Assembly: GCF_014384805.1 (NCBI RefSeq)
Contig: NZ_JACRSS010000001.1
Span: 1,025,847-1,089,846 of the forward strand
DNA length: 64,000 nt
Direction: 5' to 3'
Source: Guopingia tenuis
GTDB lineage: Bacteria; Bacillota; Clostridia; Christensenellales; Christensenellaceae
Under the pieces are notes generated by a model, which was not told the origin of the DNA, searched no databases, and saw only the letters and a program-made list of their open reading frames with translations. A program made the translations under genes and the position numbers. This document shows positions 39,938 through 48,753 of this stretch, in pieces. How positions within the stretch are numbered: the first letter of the stretch is position 1; each line of letters starts with the position of its first letter.

Positions 39938-41050
39938 TTAGAAGTAGGTAGGCCATTCTCTTGTAGCTTTGCCGTCTTTCAGCAGGGTGGGATCGATCAG
40001 AGCCTGGAGTTCAGGAGCATCGATGTTCTCAGCAGTGATCTTCGTGCAGCCAGTATCAATGTACTTGTCGGGGAAGTTCGCTTCTACATCATAGCCCTCA
40101 GCAACTACTTTGTAAGCCATGTCAACGCCCTTGTAGCCGAAGCCAGCGGGGTCCTGAATGATCATAGCATACAGGTCGCCATTGCGCAGGTTCTTGATTT
40201 CTTCCGGGTCAGAGTCGTAGCAAACGCAGGTTACTTCGTCAGCCAGCTTTTCCTGAGCGATGTATCTGGAAGCGCCGTTACCGGACATGTTGTTGCCGCC
40301 GAATACGCCAACGATGTCTTTGTTAGCGGAGAAAGTCTGAGCGCAAACGTCCAGAGCCTTCGCTACGTCGTTTTCACAATACAGGATTTCCGGATACATT
40401 TCATACTGCGTATACTTGTTCTTCATCTGCTCGGTGAAGCCCTTGATTCTGGCTTCCATTACGAGAGAACCAGCAGAAGAGGAAACAACCAGAACCTTAC
40501 CAGAGGTCTTGCCCTTCGCTTCCATACCTTCAACCAGAGCGTCAGCAGCCAGAGCGCCGCCAGCGATGTTGTCGGTAGCCAGGAAAGCAGTGTACTTTTC
40601 AGTGTTCAGCATGTTGTCAGCCAGAACTACCGGGATACCCTGATCCATAGCGTCTTCAACGGCGGGAACCGTAGCGTCGGAGCTGGAAGAAGCCAGAACG
40701 ATGGCATCGGGCTTGTTGGCAACAACCTGTTCCAGCAGAGAAACGGCCTTGTCATAGTCCAGTTCCTTTGTGGGGCCCTGGATGGTGACCTTTACTCTGT
40801 CCGGATAGTCTTTCGCATACTGCTCAGCACCAACGATCATGTACTGCCAGAAGTCAGACTCGGTAGCCTTAACCTGCACCACTACATCGAGGGGCAGTTC
40901 AGCGTCAGAACCACCCTGGTTGTCGGAACCAGCGGGTTCACTCGCCGAAGCGGACGCAGAAGCAGATTCTTCCGCCGGTGCGCCAGTGCAACCAACGATC
41001 GCTACTACAACCAGCAGCAGCGCCAGCACAAGTGCTAATGTCTTTTTCAT
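39938..41050 (-). CDS. rbsB: Sugar-binding lipoprotein of ABC transporter (periplasmic-binding-like family 1)
   Basis: 370-residue extracytoplasmic receptor. Lipoprotein signal peptide with lipobox VAIVGC (Cys at about 21), a Ser/Ala-rich linker, then a Peripla_BP_4 fold. Motifs include the opening VVQVKATESDFWQYMIVGAEQYA and the hinge-side DQGIPVVLADN. The binding-site residues do not tell me the exact sugar. First gene of the transporter unit; GGAGG precedes the ATG. Confidence 0.93.
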   Translation of the reverse strand: MKKTLALVLALLLVVVAIVGCTGAPAEESASASASASEPAGSDNQGGSDAELPLDVVVQVKATESDFWQYMIVGAEQYAKDYPDRVKVTIQGPTKELDYDKAVSLLEQVVANKPDAIVLASSSSDATVPAVEDAMDQGIPVVLADNMLNTEKYTAFLATDNIAGGALAADALVEGMEAKGKTSGKVLVVSSSAGSLVMEARIKGFTEQMKNKYTQYEMYPEILYCENDVAKALDVCAQTFSANKDIVGVFGGNNMSGNGASRYIAQEKLADEVTCVCYDSDPEEIKNLRNGDLYAMIIQDPAGFGYKGVDMAYKVVAEGYDVEANFPDKYIDTGCTKITAENIDAPELQALIDPTLLKDGKATREWPTYF

Positions 41051-41188
41051 AAAAATACCTCCATTTTTATTTTGACTATTTTATCACGGGAATCCGCCGC
41101 CTCTCCGCCCTCTCTTCCCTGCAAAAGGCCAATACTTGTACGCATCTTACTTTTGCACGAAAAAGGAGACATCGAAACAACTTCTTCA

Positions 41189-41392
41189 CCGCTCATAAGC
41201 GGCCGTGCTAAAACCGCTTACTAGCAACAATTTCGATATGCAGTTGTCTGATTCCTGATTTCGCCGCCAGACCAGGCTCAAAGGAGCATACGCAACGCGC
41301 CTTTCTTTTTCAGCGTTGTGGTCATGGGTTATGTTTGGCGAAGAATATGATTGAAATAAACTTGTATATGTAACACCATTCACCAGGTGTTA
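41189..41392. promoter_or_regulatory. Divergent control region with inverted repeats
   Basis: The 712-nt gap between the leftward transporter and rightward ribokinase has no gene. TAACACC-(8 nt)-GGTGTTA at 41371-41392 is a perfect dyad. Further left, CCGCT-CATA-AGCGG (41189-41202) and a following CCGCTTA can form alternative hairpins in the transporter leader. Position and symmetry suggest operator sites. Confidence 0.4.
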
Positions 41393-41762
41393 AGAATTCG
41401 TTTTAGAATAATATTATAATACCACGAATCTTTTAAATGTCAACCCCTTGTGTTCTTTTTTTATTTATAATTTGGTGCAACAAAATTTACAATTACACAT
41501 CGAACTGTATATTTTCCCCTTTGCCATGCAATTTTTCCCGAAAAACAGCCCGCGGATAAAAAATTATCTCTTTATAGAAATTGTATCGGATTTTGGTTTA
41601 CTATATGCCAAATCTCTGCTAAAATACTACTATAGTATAAATACTATCTTTCCTTTTTTCAAGCTCTATGAGGCTCTCTTTTTTTCATTCCGGCGCAAAC
41701 AGGAGATTTTCCTGTTTTTGCATACAGGCACTATGAATCTTAAAGAATAGGATGTGAAATGA

Positions 41763-42680
41763 ATGATTACAGTTGTCGGAAGTTTTGTCGTTGACCTGAT
41801 GAGCCGCACGCCGCATATGCCGGTGGCCGGCGAAACCGTTCTGGGTGGTCCGTTCCGCATGGGCCCGGGCGGCAAGGGCGGAAACCAGGCCGTGGCTGCT
41901 GCCCGCTGCGGATCCCCGGTGAATATGGTAACCAAGCTGGGGAAGGATGATTTTGGCGAGATGGCCAAACGCACTTTCCTTGCAGAAAACATCAACATTG
42001 ATTATACGCCCATTGATCCCGAAGAAGCCACGGGGGCTGCTCTCATCATCGTGGAGCAGTCCAGTGAGAATATGATCGTCGTGGCCCTGGGCGCCTGCGG
42101 GAAGCTCTCCCGGGAGGACATCTATAAAGCCGAAGACGCCATCAGCAAATCGGATATCGTCCTGACCCAGCTGGAAACCAGCGTGGAAGCCGTTGTCACC
42201 ACGGTAGAGATCGCCAAGAAACATGGCGTTCCTGTCATCCTGAACACCGCCCCCTATCAGGAATTCCCCAAGGAGATCCTGAAGGACATCGCCTATGTAA
42301 CCCCCAACGAAACCGAAGCGGGTTACCTCTCCGGGATTCCGGTTGTAGACGACGATTCGGCCCTGAAGGCCGCCGCCGCCATCCAGGCCATGGGTGTCAA
42401 GACCGTAATCATCACCATGGGCAAGCGGGGCTGCCTGCTGTTTGAGGGGCCGGAAAAATATGAATTTGTCCCCTCCTTCAAGCTGGATAACGTCGTGGAT
42501 ACCACGGGCGCCGGCGACGCCTTCAACGGCGGTTTTGCCCATGCCATCGCCACGGGAATGTCCCTGAAAGAAGCCGCCCGCTTTGCCAGCGCCGTCGCCG
42601 GGCTTTCGGTCACCAAGATCGGAACGGCTCCCGCCATGCCCCGGATCGAGGACGTGGAAGCCTTCCTGGCCGCGCATTAA
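41763..42680 (+). CDS. rbsK: Ribokinase
   Basis: 305-residue PfkB-family kinase phosphorylating ribose at O5. The N-terminal motif GGKGGNQAVAAARCG and the C-terminal DTTGAGDAFNGGF, with catalytic Asp in GAGD, are clear. AGGATG precedes the ATG. It is transcribed away from the transporter and ends in a strong terminator; aldehyde dehydrogenase lies convergent downstream. Confidence 0.93.
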   Translation: MITVVGSFVVDLMSRTPHMPVAGETVLGGPFRMGPGGKGGNQAVAAARCGSPVNMVTKLGKDDFGEMAKRTFLAENINIDYTPIDPEEATGAALIIVEQSSENMIVVALGACGKLSREDIYKAEDAISKSDIVLTQLETSVEAVVTTVEIAKKHGVPVILNTAPYQEFPKEILKDIAYVTPNETEAGYLSGIPVVDDDSALKAAAAIQAMGVKTVIITMGKRGCLLFEGPEKYEFVPSFKLDNVVDTTGAGDAFNGGFAHAIATGMSLKEAARFASAVAGLSVTKIGTAPAMPRIEDVEAFLAAH

Positions 42681-42705
42681 ACCTTCTTTCTCAAAAAAAC
42701 AGACA

Positions 42706-42741
42706 AAAAAACGGATGCTCCGGCATCCGTTTTTTATATTT
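42706..42741. terminator. Bidirectional terminator between rbsK and the aldehyde dehydrogenase gene
   Basis: AAAAAACGGATGC and GCATCCGTTTTTT pair around TCCG, with T-runs on both strands between convergent genes. Confidence 0.9.
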
Positions 42742-42794
42742 CCTACATTATATATTATAAGCGCATCTATGGCATTCTTTTCCTGCACCGCCCC

Positions 42795-44156
42795 TTATTT
42801 CATCAGCTTTTTCAGCAGGGAAAGCCTGCCGCCATAGGGCGGATACCGAAAACGGATATCCAGAGCGTTGGACTTTTCCAAAATACACTTTTCATGGGAA
42901 AAGGTATAAAATCCCTTTTTGCCATGATAGGCCCCCATCCCGCTTTGCCCCACGCCGCCAAAGTGCATATGGGGGTTCGTCAGGTGAACCACCGTGTCGT
43001 TGATACAGCCGCCGCCGAAGGAAACCTCCCCAAGAACCCGCCGCTTTGCCGCCCGGTCTGTCGTAAACAGATACAGGGCCAAGGGTTTTTCCCGGCTTTT
43101 CACAAACGCCAGTGCCTCATCCCATTCCCGAAAGGACAGTACCGGGAGGATCGGGCCGAAGATTTCCTCCTGCATCACCGGGTCTTCCGCCGAAACACCC
43201 TCCAAAAGGGTGGGTTCGATCTTCCGGTTTTCCGGATCGGTTCCGCCGCCGCAACGGATTTTTCCTTCCGGGAGCAGAGAGGACAGGCGGGCGAAATGCT
43301 TTGTATTGATAATTTTGGGATATTCGGGGTTTTTCAGGGGCTCTGCTCCATAAAACATCCGGATATATTTTTCCATGGCCCGCAGCAGCTCCTCCCGGGC
43401 CTCCTCCTGCACCAGCACATAATCCGGCGCCACGCAGGTCTGCCCGGCGTTCAGACACTTGCCCCAGACGATGCGCCGGGCCGCCAGGTCTATATCGGCG
43501 GTTTGATCCACGAGCACCGGGCTCTTGCCGCCCAGCTCCAGCGTGACGGGGGTCAAATGCTCGGCGGCCGCCCGCATGACACTTTTTCCCACACCCACAC
43601 TGCCCGTGAAAAAGATATGGTCAAACCGCTCCCGGAGCAAAGCCGCATTGACATCCCGCCCGCCTTGAAACAGGCAGACATATTCGGGCGAAAAACAATC
43701 CCGGACGAGTTTTTCCATCACTTCCGCCGTAGCCGCCGCATAGCGGGAGGGCTTGAGAACCGCGCAGTTGCCCGCCGCCAGAACCGCCGCCAGCGGCGCC
43801 ATAGTGAGCTGGAAGGGATAGTTCCAGGGCGACATAATGAGAACCACACCCAGCGGCTCCTTGACGATTTTGCTTTTTGATGGGAAATGCAGGAGCGGCG
43901 TCCGCACCCGGTTCGGCCGCGCCCATCCCCGCAGATGCTTCTTGGCAAAGGAAATTTCCTCGAGTACCAGTCCCACCTCAGTTTCATATGCCTCAAAGGC
44001 GGGCTTGCCCAGATCTGTTTCCAGAGCGCGCAGAATCTCCCCCTCCCATCGCAGGACGCCTTGCCGAAAGTTCTCCAGCTGCTCCAGCCGGAATTTCAGG
44101 TCCAGCGTTTTCCCGGAGGCAAAAAACTCCCGCTGCTTCTCTATCGTTTCTTTCAT
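42795..44156 (-). CDS. Class 3-type aldehyde dehydrogenase
   Basis: 453 residues from ATG 44156 (MKETIEKQREFFASGKT), which has GGGAG upstream; an extension to 44204 is open but lacks a good site. It oxidises an aldehyde to the acid with NAD(P). The catalytic Glu is in TLELGGKSP and the catalytic Cys in NAGQTCVAPDY; SPWNYPFQL and FGPILPVL are typical of the short class 3 / fatty aldehyde group, which lacks the N-terminal extension of class 1/2. A basic, hydrophobic tail (GRLSLLKKLMK) could associate with membrane. It runs opposite to its neighbours and its link to the sugar genes is unclear. Confidence 0.92.
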   Translation of the reverse strand: MKETIEKQREFFASGKTLDLKFRLEQLENFRQGVLRWEGEILRALETDLGKPAFEAYETEVGLVLEEISFAKKHLRGWARPNRVRTPLLHFPSKSKIVKEPLGVVLIMSPWNYPFQLTMAPLAAVLAAGNCAVLKPSRYAAATAEVMEKLVRDCFSPEYVCLFQGGRDVNAALLRERFDHIFFTGSVGVGKSVMRAAAEHLTPVTLELGGKSPVLVDQTADIDLAARRIVWGKCLNAGQTCVAPDYVLVQEEAREELLRAMEKYIRMFYGAEPLKNPEYPKIINTKHFARLSSLLPEGKIRCGGGTDPENRKIEPTLLEGVSAEDPVMQEEIFGPILPVLSFREWDEALAFVKSREKPLALYLFTTDRAAKRRVLGEVSFGGGCINDTVVHLTNPHMHFGGVGQSGMGAYHGKKGFYTFSHEKCILEKSNALDIRFRYPPYGGRLSLLKKLMK

Positions 44157-44280
44157 ATTCTCTCTCCCGCCTTGCCGTTTTCTTTCCTTTATATATTCTC
44201 TCATCCCGGGTCATTTCCTCCCCTCCCTCTGCCTTTGCCCCAATTCTGTTCTATTTTTTCATTTCAATTTTCTTCATACT

Positions 44281-44441
44281 TTCTCAAAATTCAGTTTTTC
44301 CCAGTATTCATGGGATTTTCGGCGGAATGCGGAATGTGAAATTCATTATTTTTGCATCATATTTTCTCAAATTCAAGAAAAATATAAAAATTTTTGAGAA
44401 AGTGTTGCAAATTTTGATTCAATATGCTATAATATTCTCAA
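44281..44441. promoter_or_regulatory. Repeated TTCTCAA motif around the deoR-type promoter
   Basis: TTCTCAA occurs at 44281, 44364-44370 and 44435-44441 and in inverted form (TTGAGAA) at 44394-44400. The pair at 44364/44394 forms a dyad just upstream of the promoter and the last copy overlaps the start region. This pattern fits autoregulation by the adjacent DeoR-family protein. Confidence 0.55.
44405..44433 (+). promoter_or_regulatory. Sigma-A-type promoter for the DeoR regulator operon
   Basis: TTGCAA (44405-44410), a 17-nt spacer and TATAAT (44428-44433), about 25 nt before the ATG and its GGGAGGG site. Confidence 0.8.
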
Positions 44442-44457
44442 CAAGGGAGGGAAGAAA

Positions 44458-45222
44458 ATGCTGCCAATTGAACGCCTTCAGAAAATTCAGGTAATTTTAG
44501 AGGAACGCGAAGTCGTCAGCATTCCCGAACTGGAAAAGCTGCTGGACGCCTCCAAGGCGACGGTATACCGGGATATTAAAACACTGCAGAAGGAAGGCAA
44601 GCTGCAATTCGTCCGGGGAGGAATCTCCAAAGCCCCCTATGACCGGCGTGTTGAATTGCCTTATCATGTGAAGCGCAGCTCCAATGTGGAGGAAAAAAAG
44701 CGCATTGCCCGGGAAGCCGCGGAAAATATCCATCCCAATTCCACAATCTGGATGGATTCCAGCACGACGGTCTATGAAATGGCCAAATACCTGCGGCCGG
44801 ACATGAACCTCAAGGTTCTCACCAACGACCTCATGATCGGCGCGGAGCTGGCGGTTCTGCCGGGCGTGGAGGCCCATGTCATCGGCGGCATGATCCGCAA
44901 GGGATATTTCACCCTCGTCGGCCTGTTCGCCCTCTCTAATTTAAAAGGCGTTCAGATTGATACAGCTTTCTTCGGCTCCGATGCCCTGAGCATCAAGGGC
45001 GGGTGCATGCTGTTGAATTCGGATGAAATCGCCCTCAAGCAGCAGGTTATGGCGGCTTCGGCAGAATGCCTTTTGCTGGCCGACCACACCAAATTCAACA
45101 CTACCGCTTTCATGAGCTTCTGCCGGGCGGAGGACATTGACCAGATCATCACCGGCAAGGAGCTTGCCGATTCCCTATATGACGAATACCTGGCGGCCGA
45201 CATCAACCTGCTGCGGGTATGA
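44458..45222 (+). CDS. DeoR-family transcriptional regulator
   Basis: 254 residues: an N-terminal DeoR-type helix-turn-helix (about 3-57, RLQKIQVILEEREVVSIPELEKLL) and a C-terminal sugar-phosphate-sensing DeoRC domain with the usual MDSSTTVYEMAKYL and LLADHTKF segments. Such proteins are usually repressors released by a phosphorylated sugar. It heads a rightward operon with the epimerase, M42 enzyme, BtpA protein and transketolase genes, making an intermediate of that pathway the likely inducer. In gene content it corresponds to SgcR of Escherichia coli. Confidence 0.93.
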   Translation: MLPIERLQKIQVILEEREVVSIPELEKLLDASKATVYRDIKTLQKEGKLQFVRGGISKAPYDRRVELPYHVKRSSNVEEKKRIAREAAENIHPNSTIWMDSSTTVYEMAKYLRPDMNLKVLTNDLMIGAELAVLPGVEAHVIGGMIRKGYFTLVGLFALSNLKGVQIDTAFFGSDALSIKGGCMLLNSDEIALKQQVMAASAECLLLADHTKFNTTAFMSFCRAEDIDQIITGKELADSLYDEYLAADINLLRV

Positions 45223-45236
45223 CACGGAGGTTTTCT

Positions 45237-45878
45237 ATGGATCTGCTTCCTTCCATCGCATCTGCCAGCCAAATCGAATTGGGCGAGGAAATCCGGCGGC
45301 TGAAAAGCTGGCCTTTTCTCCATATCGATATCGAGGACGGCAACTTCCTGCCCAACATCACCTTCGGCATGAAAACCGTGAAGGCCATTGCATCGGCAGC
45401 TGAGGGAAAGATCCTGGATGTGCATCTGCTGGTGACCAACCCCATGGATTATCTGGAGCCCATGGCGGATCTGGGAGTGCAAAAAATCTGCGCCCATATC
45501 GAAGCCCTGCCCTATCCCATGCAGTTTTTGAACCGGGCGCGGCAGCTGGGCATGAAGGCGGGATTGGCCCTCAATATGGCGACGCCGGTTTCCCATCTCG
45601 ATCCCTTCTATCCGGCTATGGATTTCGCCCTTCTCATGACGGCCGAGCCGGACAGCCAGGGCGACCAGCTCTATCCCCCGGCCCTTGACCGGGCGGTCCG
45701 CCTGGCAGAGGAGCGCGGAAGGGAAATCGAGATCTTTGCCGACGGCGGCTTAAACGAGGCCGCATTGCAGAGGCTGGCCCGGGCGGGCGCGGCGGCGGCA
45801 GTCCTCGGGCGGCTGGCCTTCGGCGCAAACCAACCCTTTGAGACGTTATCAGAGCTTCAGGCCCTGATCCAACAATAA
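45237..45878 (+). CDS. Ribulose-phosphate 3-epimerase family protein (SgcE-like)
   Basis: 213 residues from ATG 45237, which has CGGAGG upstream; an earlier ATG at 45219 lacks a site. TIM-barrel epimerase with the metal/catalytic segments HIDIEDGNFLPNITFG, LDVHLLV and the late ADGGLN. However, the phosphate-side loop that reads NPGFGGQ in housekeeping Rpe is replaced by EPDSQGDQ, so the substrate may differ from ribulose 5-phosphate. Position after a DeoR gene and before an M42 gene parallels sgcE. Confidence 0.85.
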   Translation: MDLLPSIASASQIELGEEIRRLKSWPFLHIDIEDGNFLPNITFGMKTVKAIASAAEGKILDVHLLVTNPMDYLEPMADLGVQKICAHIEALPYPMQFLNRARQLGMKAGLALNMATPVSHLDPFYPAMDFALLMTAEPDSQGDQLYPPALDRAVRLAEERGREIEIFADGGLNEAALQRLARAGAAAAVLGRLAFGANQPFETLSELQALIQQ

Positions 45879-45910
45879 CTATTATATTATAGGAAAGCGG
45901 GTAAACAAAA

Positions 45911-47014
45911 ATGGATGTTGCAAAAACTCTGGAAAAGCTTTGTTTGGCTCCGGCGCCTTCCGGCTATGAAAAGGAATGCGCGCATGTGTATGAAAATGAA
46001 ATCAAGCCCTATGTCGATTCCATCGAATACGACCGCATGGGTAATGTGATCGCCAAGGTGGAGGGAACGGATCCGGAGGCTCCCAAGGTCATGGTATTCG
46101 CCCATCTGGATACCCTGGGCTTCATCGTCCGCCGCATCGAACCCACCGGCTTCATCCAGGTGGACCGCCTGGGCGGTATCCCGGAAAAGGTTCTTCCCGG
46201 CCTGAAGCTGAAAATCCGCACCACCGAGGGCAGGTTTGTCTCGGGTGTTTTCGGAAACAAGTCCCATCACACGGCTTCGGCAGATGAGAAATATAAGGTA
46301 GACGTGGTCACCTCCCTGTTCATCGATGTGGGCGCTTCCTCGGCAGAAGAAGTTCACGAAATGGGCATCGAGATCGGCTGCCCGGTCATCTATGAGCCTT
46401 CCTTTACGGTTTTGAGCGAGAAAAACGGCATGGTCTGCGGAACCGCCATGGATAACCGCGGCGGCGTAGCCGCTTTGGTTACGGCGGCGGCAGCCATCAA
46501 GGAAAGCGGCAAAAAGCCCGTCTGCACCACCTATTTCGTGGGCACGGTCTGGGAGGAATTCAACATCCGCGGCGCCGTCTTTGCGGCCCGCAAGGTCAAG
46601 GCGGACATCGCCCTTTGCCTGGACGTCGTCATGTCCGGCGACACGGCGGATCTGGCGGGGAAATATGAGACGCGCCTGGGCGAGGGCCCGACGGTCAACT
46701 TCTATAACTTCCATGGCCGCGGCACGCTGAACGGCACCATCGCCCATGAAGGTCTTTCCAAACTGGCGATTCAGACCGCCAAGGATGAAGGGATGGCTTT
46801 CCAGCGGTTCGCATCTCTGGGAATGCTGACCGACCTGGCCTATGTGCAGATGGAAAACCAGGGCATTGCCAGCCTGGATATGGGCTTCCCCTGCCGCTAT
46901 ACCCACACGCCCGTGGAGGTCTGCTGCGTCAAGGATGTGGAAGGCCTGGGCAAGCTGGTGGCCGCAACGGTTTTGAACATCAAGGCGGATTTCAATTTAA
47001 ACCGCTATAACTAA
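45911..47014 (+). CDS. M42-family metallopeptidase-like protein (SgcX-like)
   Basis: 367 residues of the M42 glutamyl-aminopeptidase/endoglucanase family. All five expected metal ligands can be seen: His in FAHLD, Asp in AMDNR, Glu in WEEF, Asp in CLDVV and His in YTHTPVE. The family includes true aminopeptidases, but members in sugar operons such as SgcX have no proven substrate, and deacylation or deconjugation of a sugar derivative is an open possibility. A GGG-rich site lies upstream of the ATG. Confidence 0.9.
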   Translation: MDVAKTLEKLCLAPAPSGYEKECAHVYENEIKPYVDSIEYDRMGNVIAKVEGTDPEAPKVMVFAHLDTLGFIVRRIEPTGFIQVDRLGGIPEKVLPGLKLKIRTTEGRFVSGVFGNKSHHTASADEKYKVDVVTSLFIDVGASSAEEVHEMGIEIGCPVIYEPSFTVLSEKNGMVCGTAMDNRGGVAALVTAAAAIKESGKKPVCTTYFVGTVWEEFNIRGAVFAARKVKADIALCLDVVMSGDTADLAGKYETRLGEGPTVNFYNFHGRGTLNGTIAHEGLSKLAIQTAKDEGMAFQRFASLGMLTDLAYVQMENQGIASLDMGFPCRYTHTPVEVCCVKDVEGLGKLVAATVLNIKADFNLNRYN

Positions 47015-47053
47015 TCAACATATACTTTTTTAAAATTGAGAGGAGAAAAAATC

Positions 47054-47857
47054 ATGTTTTGGACGGAAGAATTGTTTGGAGTAAAGAAACCTATCATCGC
47101 TATGTGCCACCTGCAGCCCATGCCGGGAGACCCGTACTATGATCAGGAGGGCGGCATGGAGAAGGTTGTGGAGTGCGCGCGGCACGACCTGCTGGCACTG
47201 CAGAACGGCGGCGTAGACGGCGTGATGTTCTCCAATGAGTTCAGCCTTCCCTATCTCACCAAGGTTCGCCCGGAGACAGTCGCGGCCATGGCCCGCGTCA
47301 TCGGCGAATTAAAGAGCGAAATCACCATTCCCTATGGCGTAAACTGCCTGTGGGATCCGATTGCCTCCCTGGATCTGGCGGTTGCCGTGGACGGCAAATT
47401 CATCCGTGAGATCATCTCCGGCGTCTATGCCTCCGACTTTGGCCTCTGGAACACCAACCCCGGCGAAACAGCCCGCCATCGCGCTGCCATCGGCGCCCAG
47501 AACGTGAAAATGCTCTATAACATCGTTCCCGAAGCCGCCAAATATCTGGCCGACCGGGATATCTGCCAGATCGCCAAGACGACGGTATTCAACAACAAGC
47601 CCGACGCCCTCTGCGTTTCCGGCCTGACCGCCGGCGCCGAGACCGACACCCAGGTTCTCACCCAGGTGAAGAACACGGTTCCGGATACGGTTGTGTTCTG
47701 CAACACCGGAACCCGCAAAGACAACATCCAGCGCCAGCTCTCCGTAGCCGACGGCGCAGTTGTCGCCACGACCTTCAAGGTAGACGGCAAATTTGAAAAC
47801 CTGGTGGATGAAAAGCGCGTGAAGGAATTCATGGATGAAGTCCGCAAAATGAGATAA
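47054..47857 (+). CDS. BtpA/SgcQ-family protein
   Basis: 267 residues from ATG 47054 (MFWTEELFGVKKPIIAM), with GAGAGGAG upstream; the frame extends to a TTG at 47036. TIM-barrel family named after the cyanobacterial photosystem I biogenesis factor BtpA; SgcQ is the Escherichia coli member. Family segments MCHLQPMPGDPYY, GVDGVMFSNEF and the C-terminal GAVVATTFKVDG are present. In this setting an enzyme acting on a sugar or sugar phosphate is more likely than a photosystem role. Exact reaction unknown. Confidence 0.88.
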   Translation: MFWTEELFGVKKPIIAMCHLQPMPGDPYYDQEGGMEKVVECARHDLLALQNGGVDGVMFSNEFSLPYLTKVRPETVAAMARVIGELKSEITIPYGVNCLWDPIASLDLAVAVDGKFIREIISGVYASDFGLWNTNPGETARHRAAIGAQNVKMLYNIVPEAAKYLADRDICQIAKTTVFNNKPDALCVSGLTAGAETDTQVLTQVKNTVPDTVVFCNTGTRKDNIQRQLSVADGAVVATTFKVDGKFENLVDEKRVKEFMDEVRKMR

Positions 47858-47859
47858 CA

Positions 47860-47906
47860 AAAGAGCCTTGCGCTCTCTCCAGGGGCGCCGTTTGGCGCCC
47901 CTCTTC
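47860..47906 (+). promoter_or_regulatory. GC-rich hairpins between the btpA-like and transketolase genes
   Basis: AGAGC-CTTGC-GCTCT (47862-47876) and GGGGCGCC-GTTT-GGCGCCCC (47882-47901) lie in tandem. There is no T-run (TCTTCAT follows), so they more likely stabilise or segment the mRNA than end it. Confidence 0.5.
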
Positions 47907-47925
47907 ATAAAATGAGGTGACAATT

Positions 47926-48753
47926 TTGAAAAAAAGCATTGAAGAACTGAAAGGAATCGCCAACGATATCCGCAAGGACATCGTGACCATGGTCTATAAG
48001 GCCCAGTCCGGCCATCCGGGCGGCAGCCTTTCCTGCGCGGATATCATGGCGGCGCTTTACTTCTATAAGCTCAACGTGGACCCCAAAAACCCCAAGTGGG
48101 AAGACCGGGACCGCTTTGTCCTCTCCAAGGGCCATGCCTGCCCGGCGCTGTTCCCGGCGCTTGTCATGCGCGGCTTTGTGGATGACGACTGCCTGAAAAA
48201 CTTCCGCAGCGTGAAGAGCCAGTATCCCAGCACGCCTTCCACCTGCATGCCGGGCGTGGATATGTCCTCCGGCCCTCTGGGGCAGGGCCTGTCTGTGGCG
48301 GTCGGCATGGCGCTGGCAGCGCGGGTGCAGGGCAAGAGCTACAAGACCTATTGCGTCATGGGCGACGGCGAGACCCAGGAGGGCCAGGTTTGGGAAGCCC
48401 TGATGACAGGCGCCAAATACCAGTTGGGCAACCTGATCTGCATTCTCGACAACAACAAAATCCAGATGTGCGGCACCAATGAGGAGATCATGCCTCTTGG
48501 CGACATCTGCAAAAAATACGAGTCCTTCGGATGGAGGGTCATCCATATCGACGGCCACGACATGCAGCAGATCGTAGACGCGCTGGACAGTGTGGACGAT
48601 AATCCCGTCGGCGCTCCCACGATGATCGTTGCGGAAACCATCAAGGGCAAGGGCGTTTCCTTCATGGAAGGGACGGCCGCATGGCATGGCAAGGCTCCCA
48701 GCGACGAGCAGTATGCCCAGGCTATGAAAGAATTAGGAGGAGAAAAGGAATGA
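47926..48753 (+). CDS. Transketolase, N-terminal subunit
   Basis: 275 residues from TTG 47926, which has GAGGTGA at good spacing; an in-frame GTG at 47917 overlaps that site and is less likely. Thiamine-diphosphate-binding half of a split transketolase: QSGHPGGSLSCADIMAALYF, the GHACPALFPAL segment, and the ThDP/Mg motif GDGETQEGQVWEAL followed by DNN. It moves two-carbon units between sugar phosphates together with the next gene. Overlaps that gene by 4 nt. Confidence 0.94.
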   Translation: MKKSIEELKGIANDIRKDIVTMVYKAQSGHPGGSLSCADIMAALYFYKLNVDPKNPKWEDRDRFVLSKGHACPALFPALVMRGFVDDDCLKNFRSVKSQYPSTPSTCMPGVDMSSGPLGQGLSVAVGMALAARVQGKSYKTYCVMGDGETQEGQVWEALMTGAKYQLGNLICILDNNKIQMCGTNEEIMPLGDICKKYESFGWRVIHIDGHDMQQIVDALDSVDDNPVGAPTMIVAETIKGKGVSFMEGTAAWHGKAPSDEQYAQAMKELGGEKE

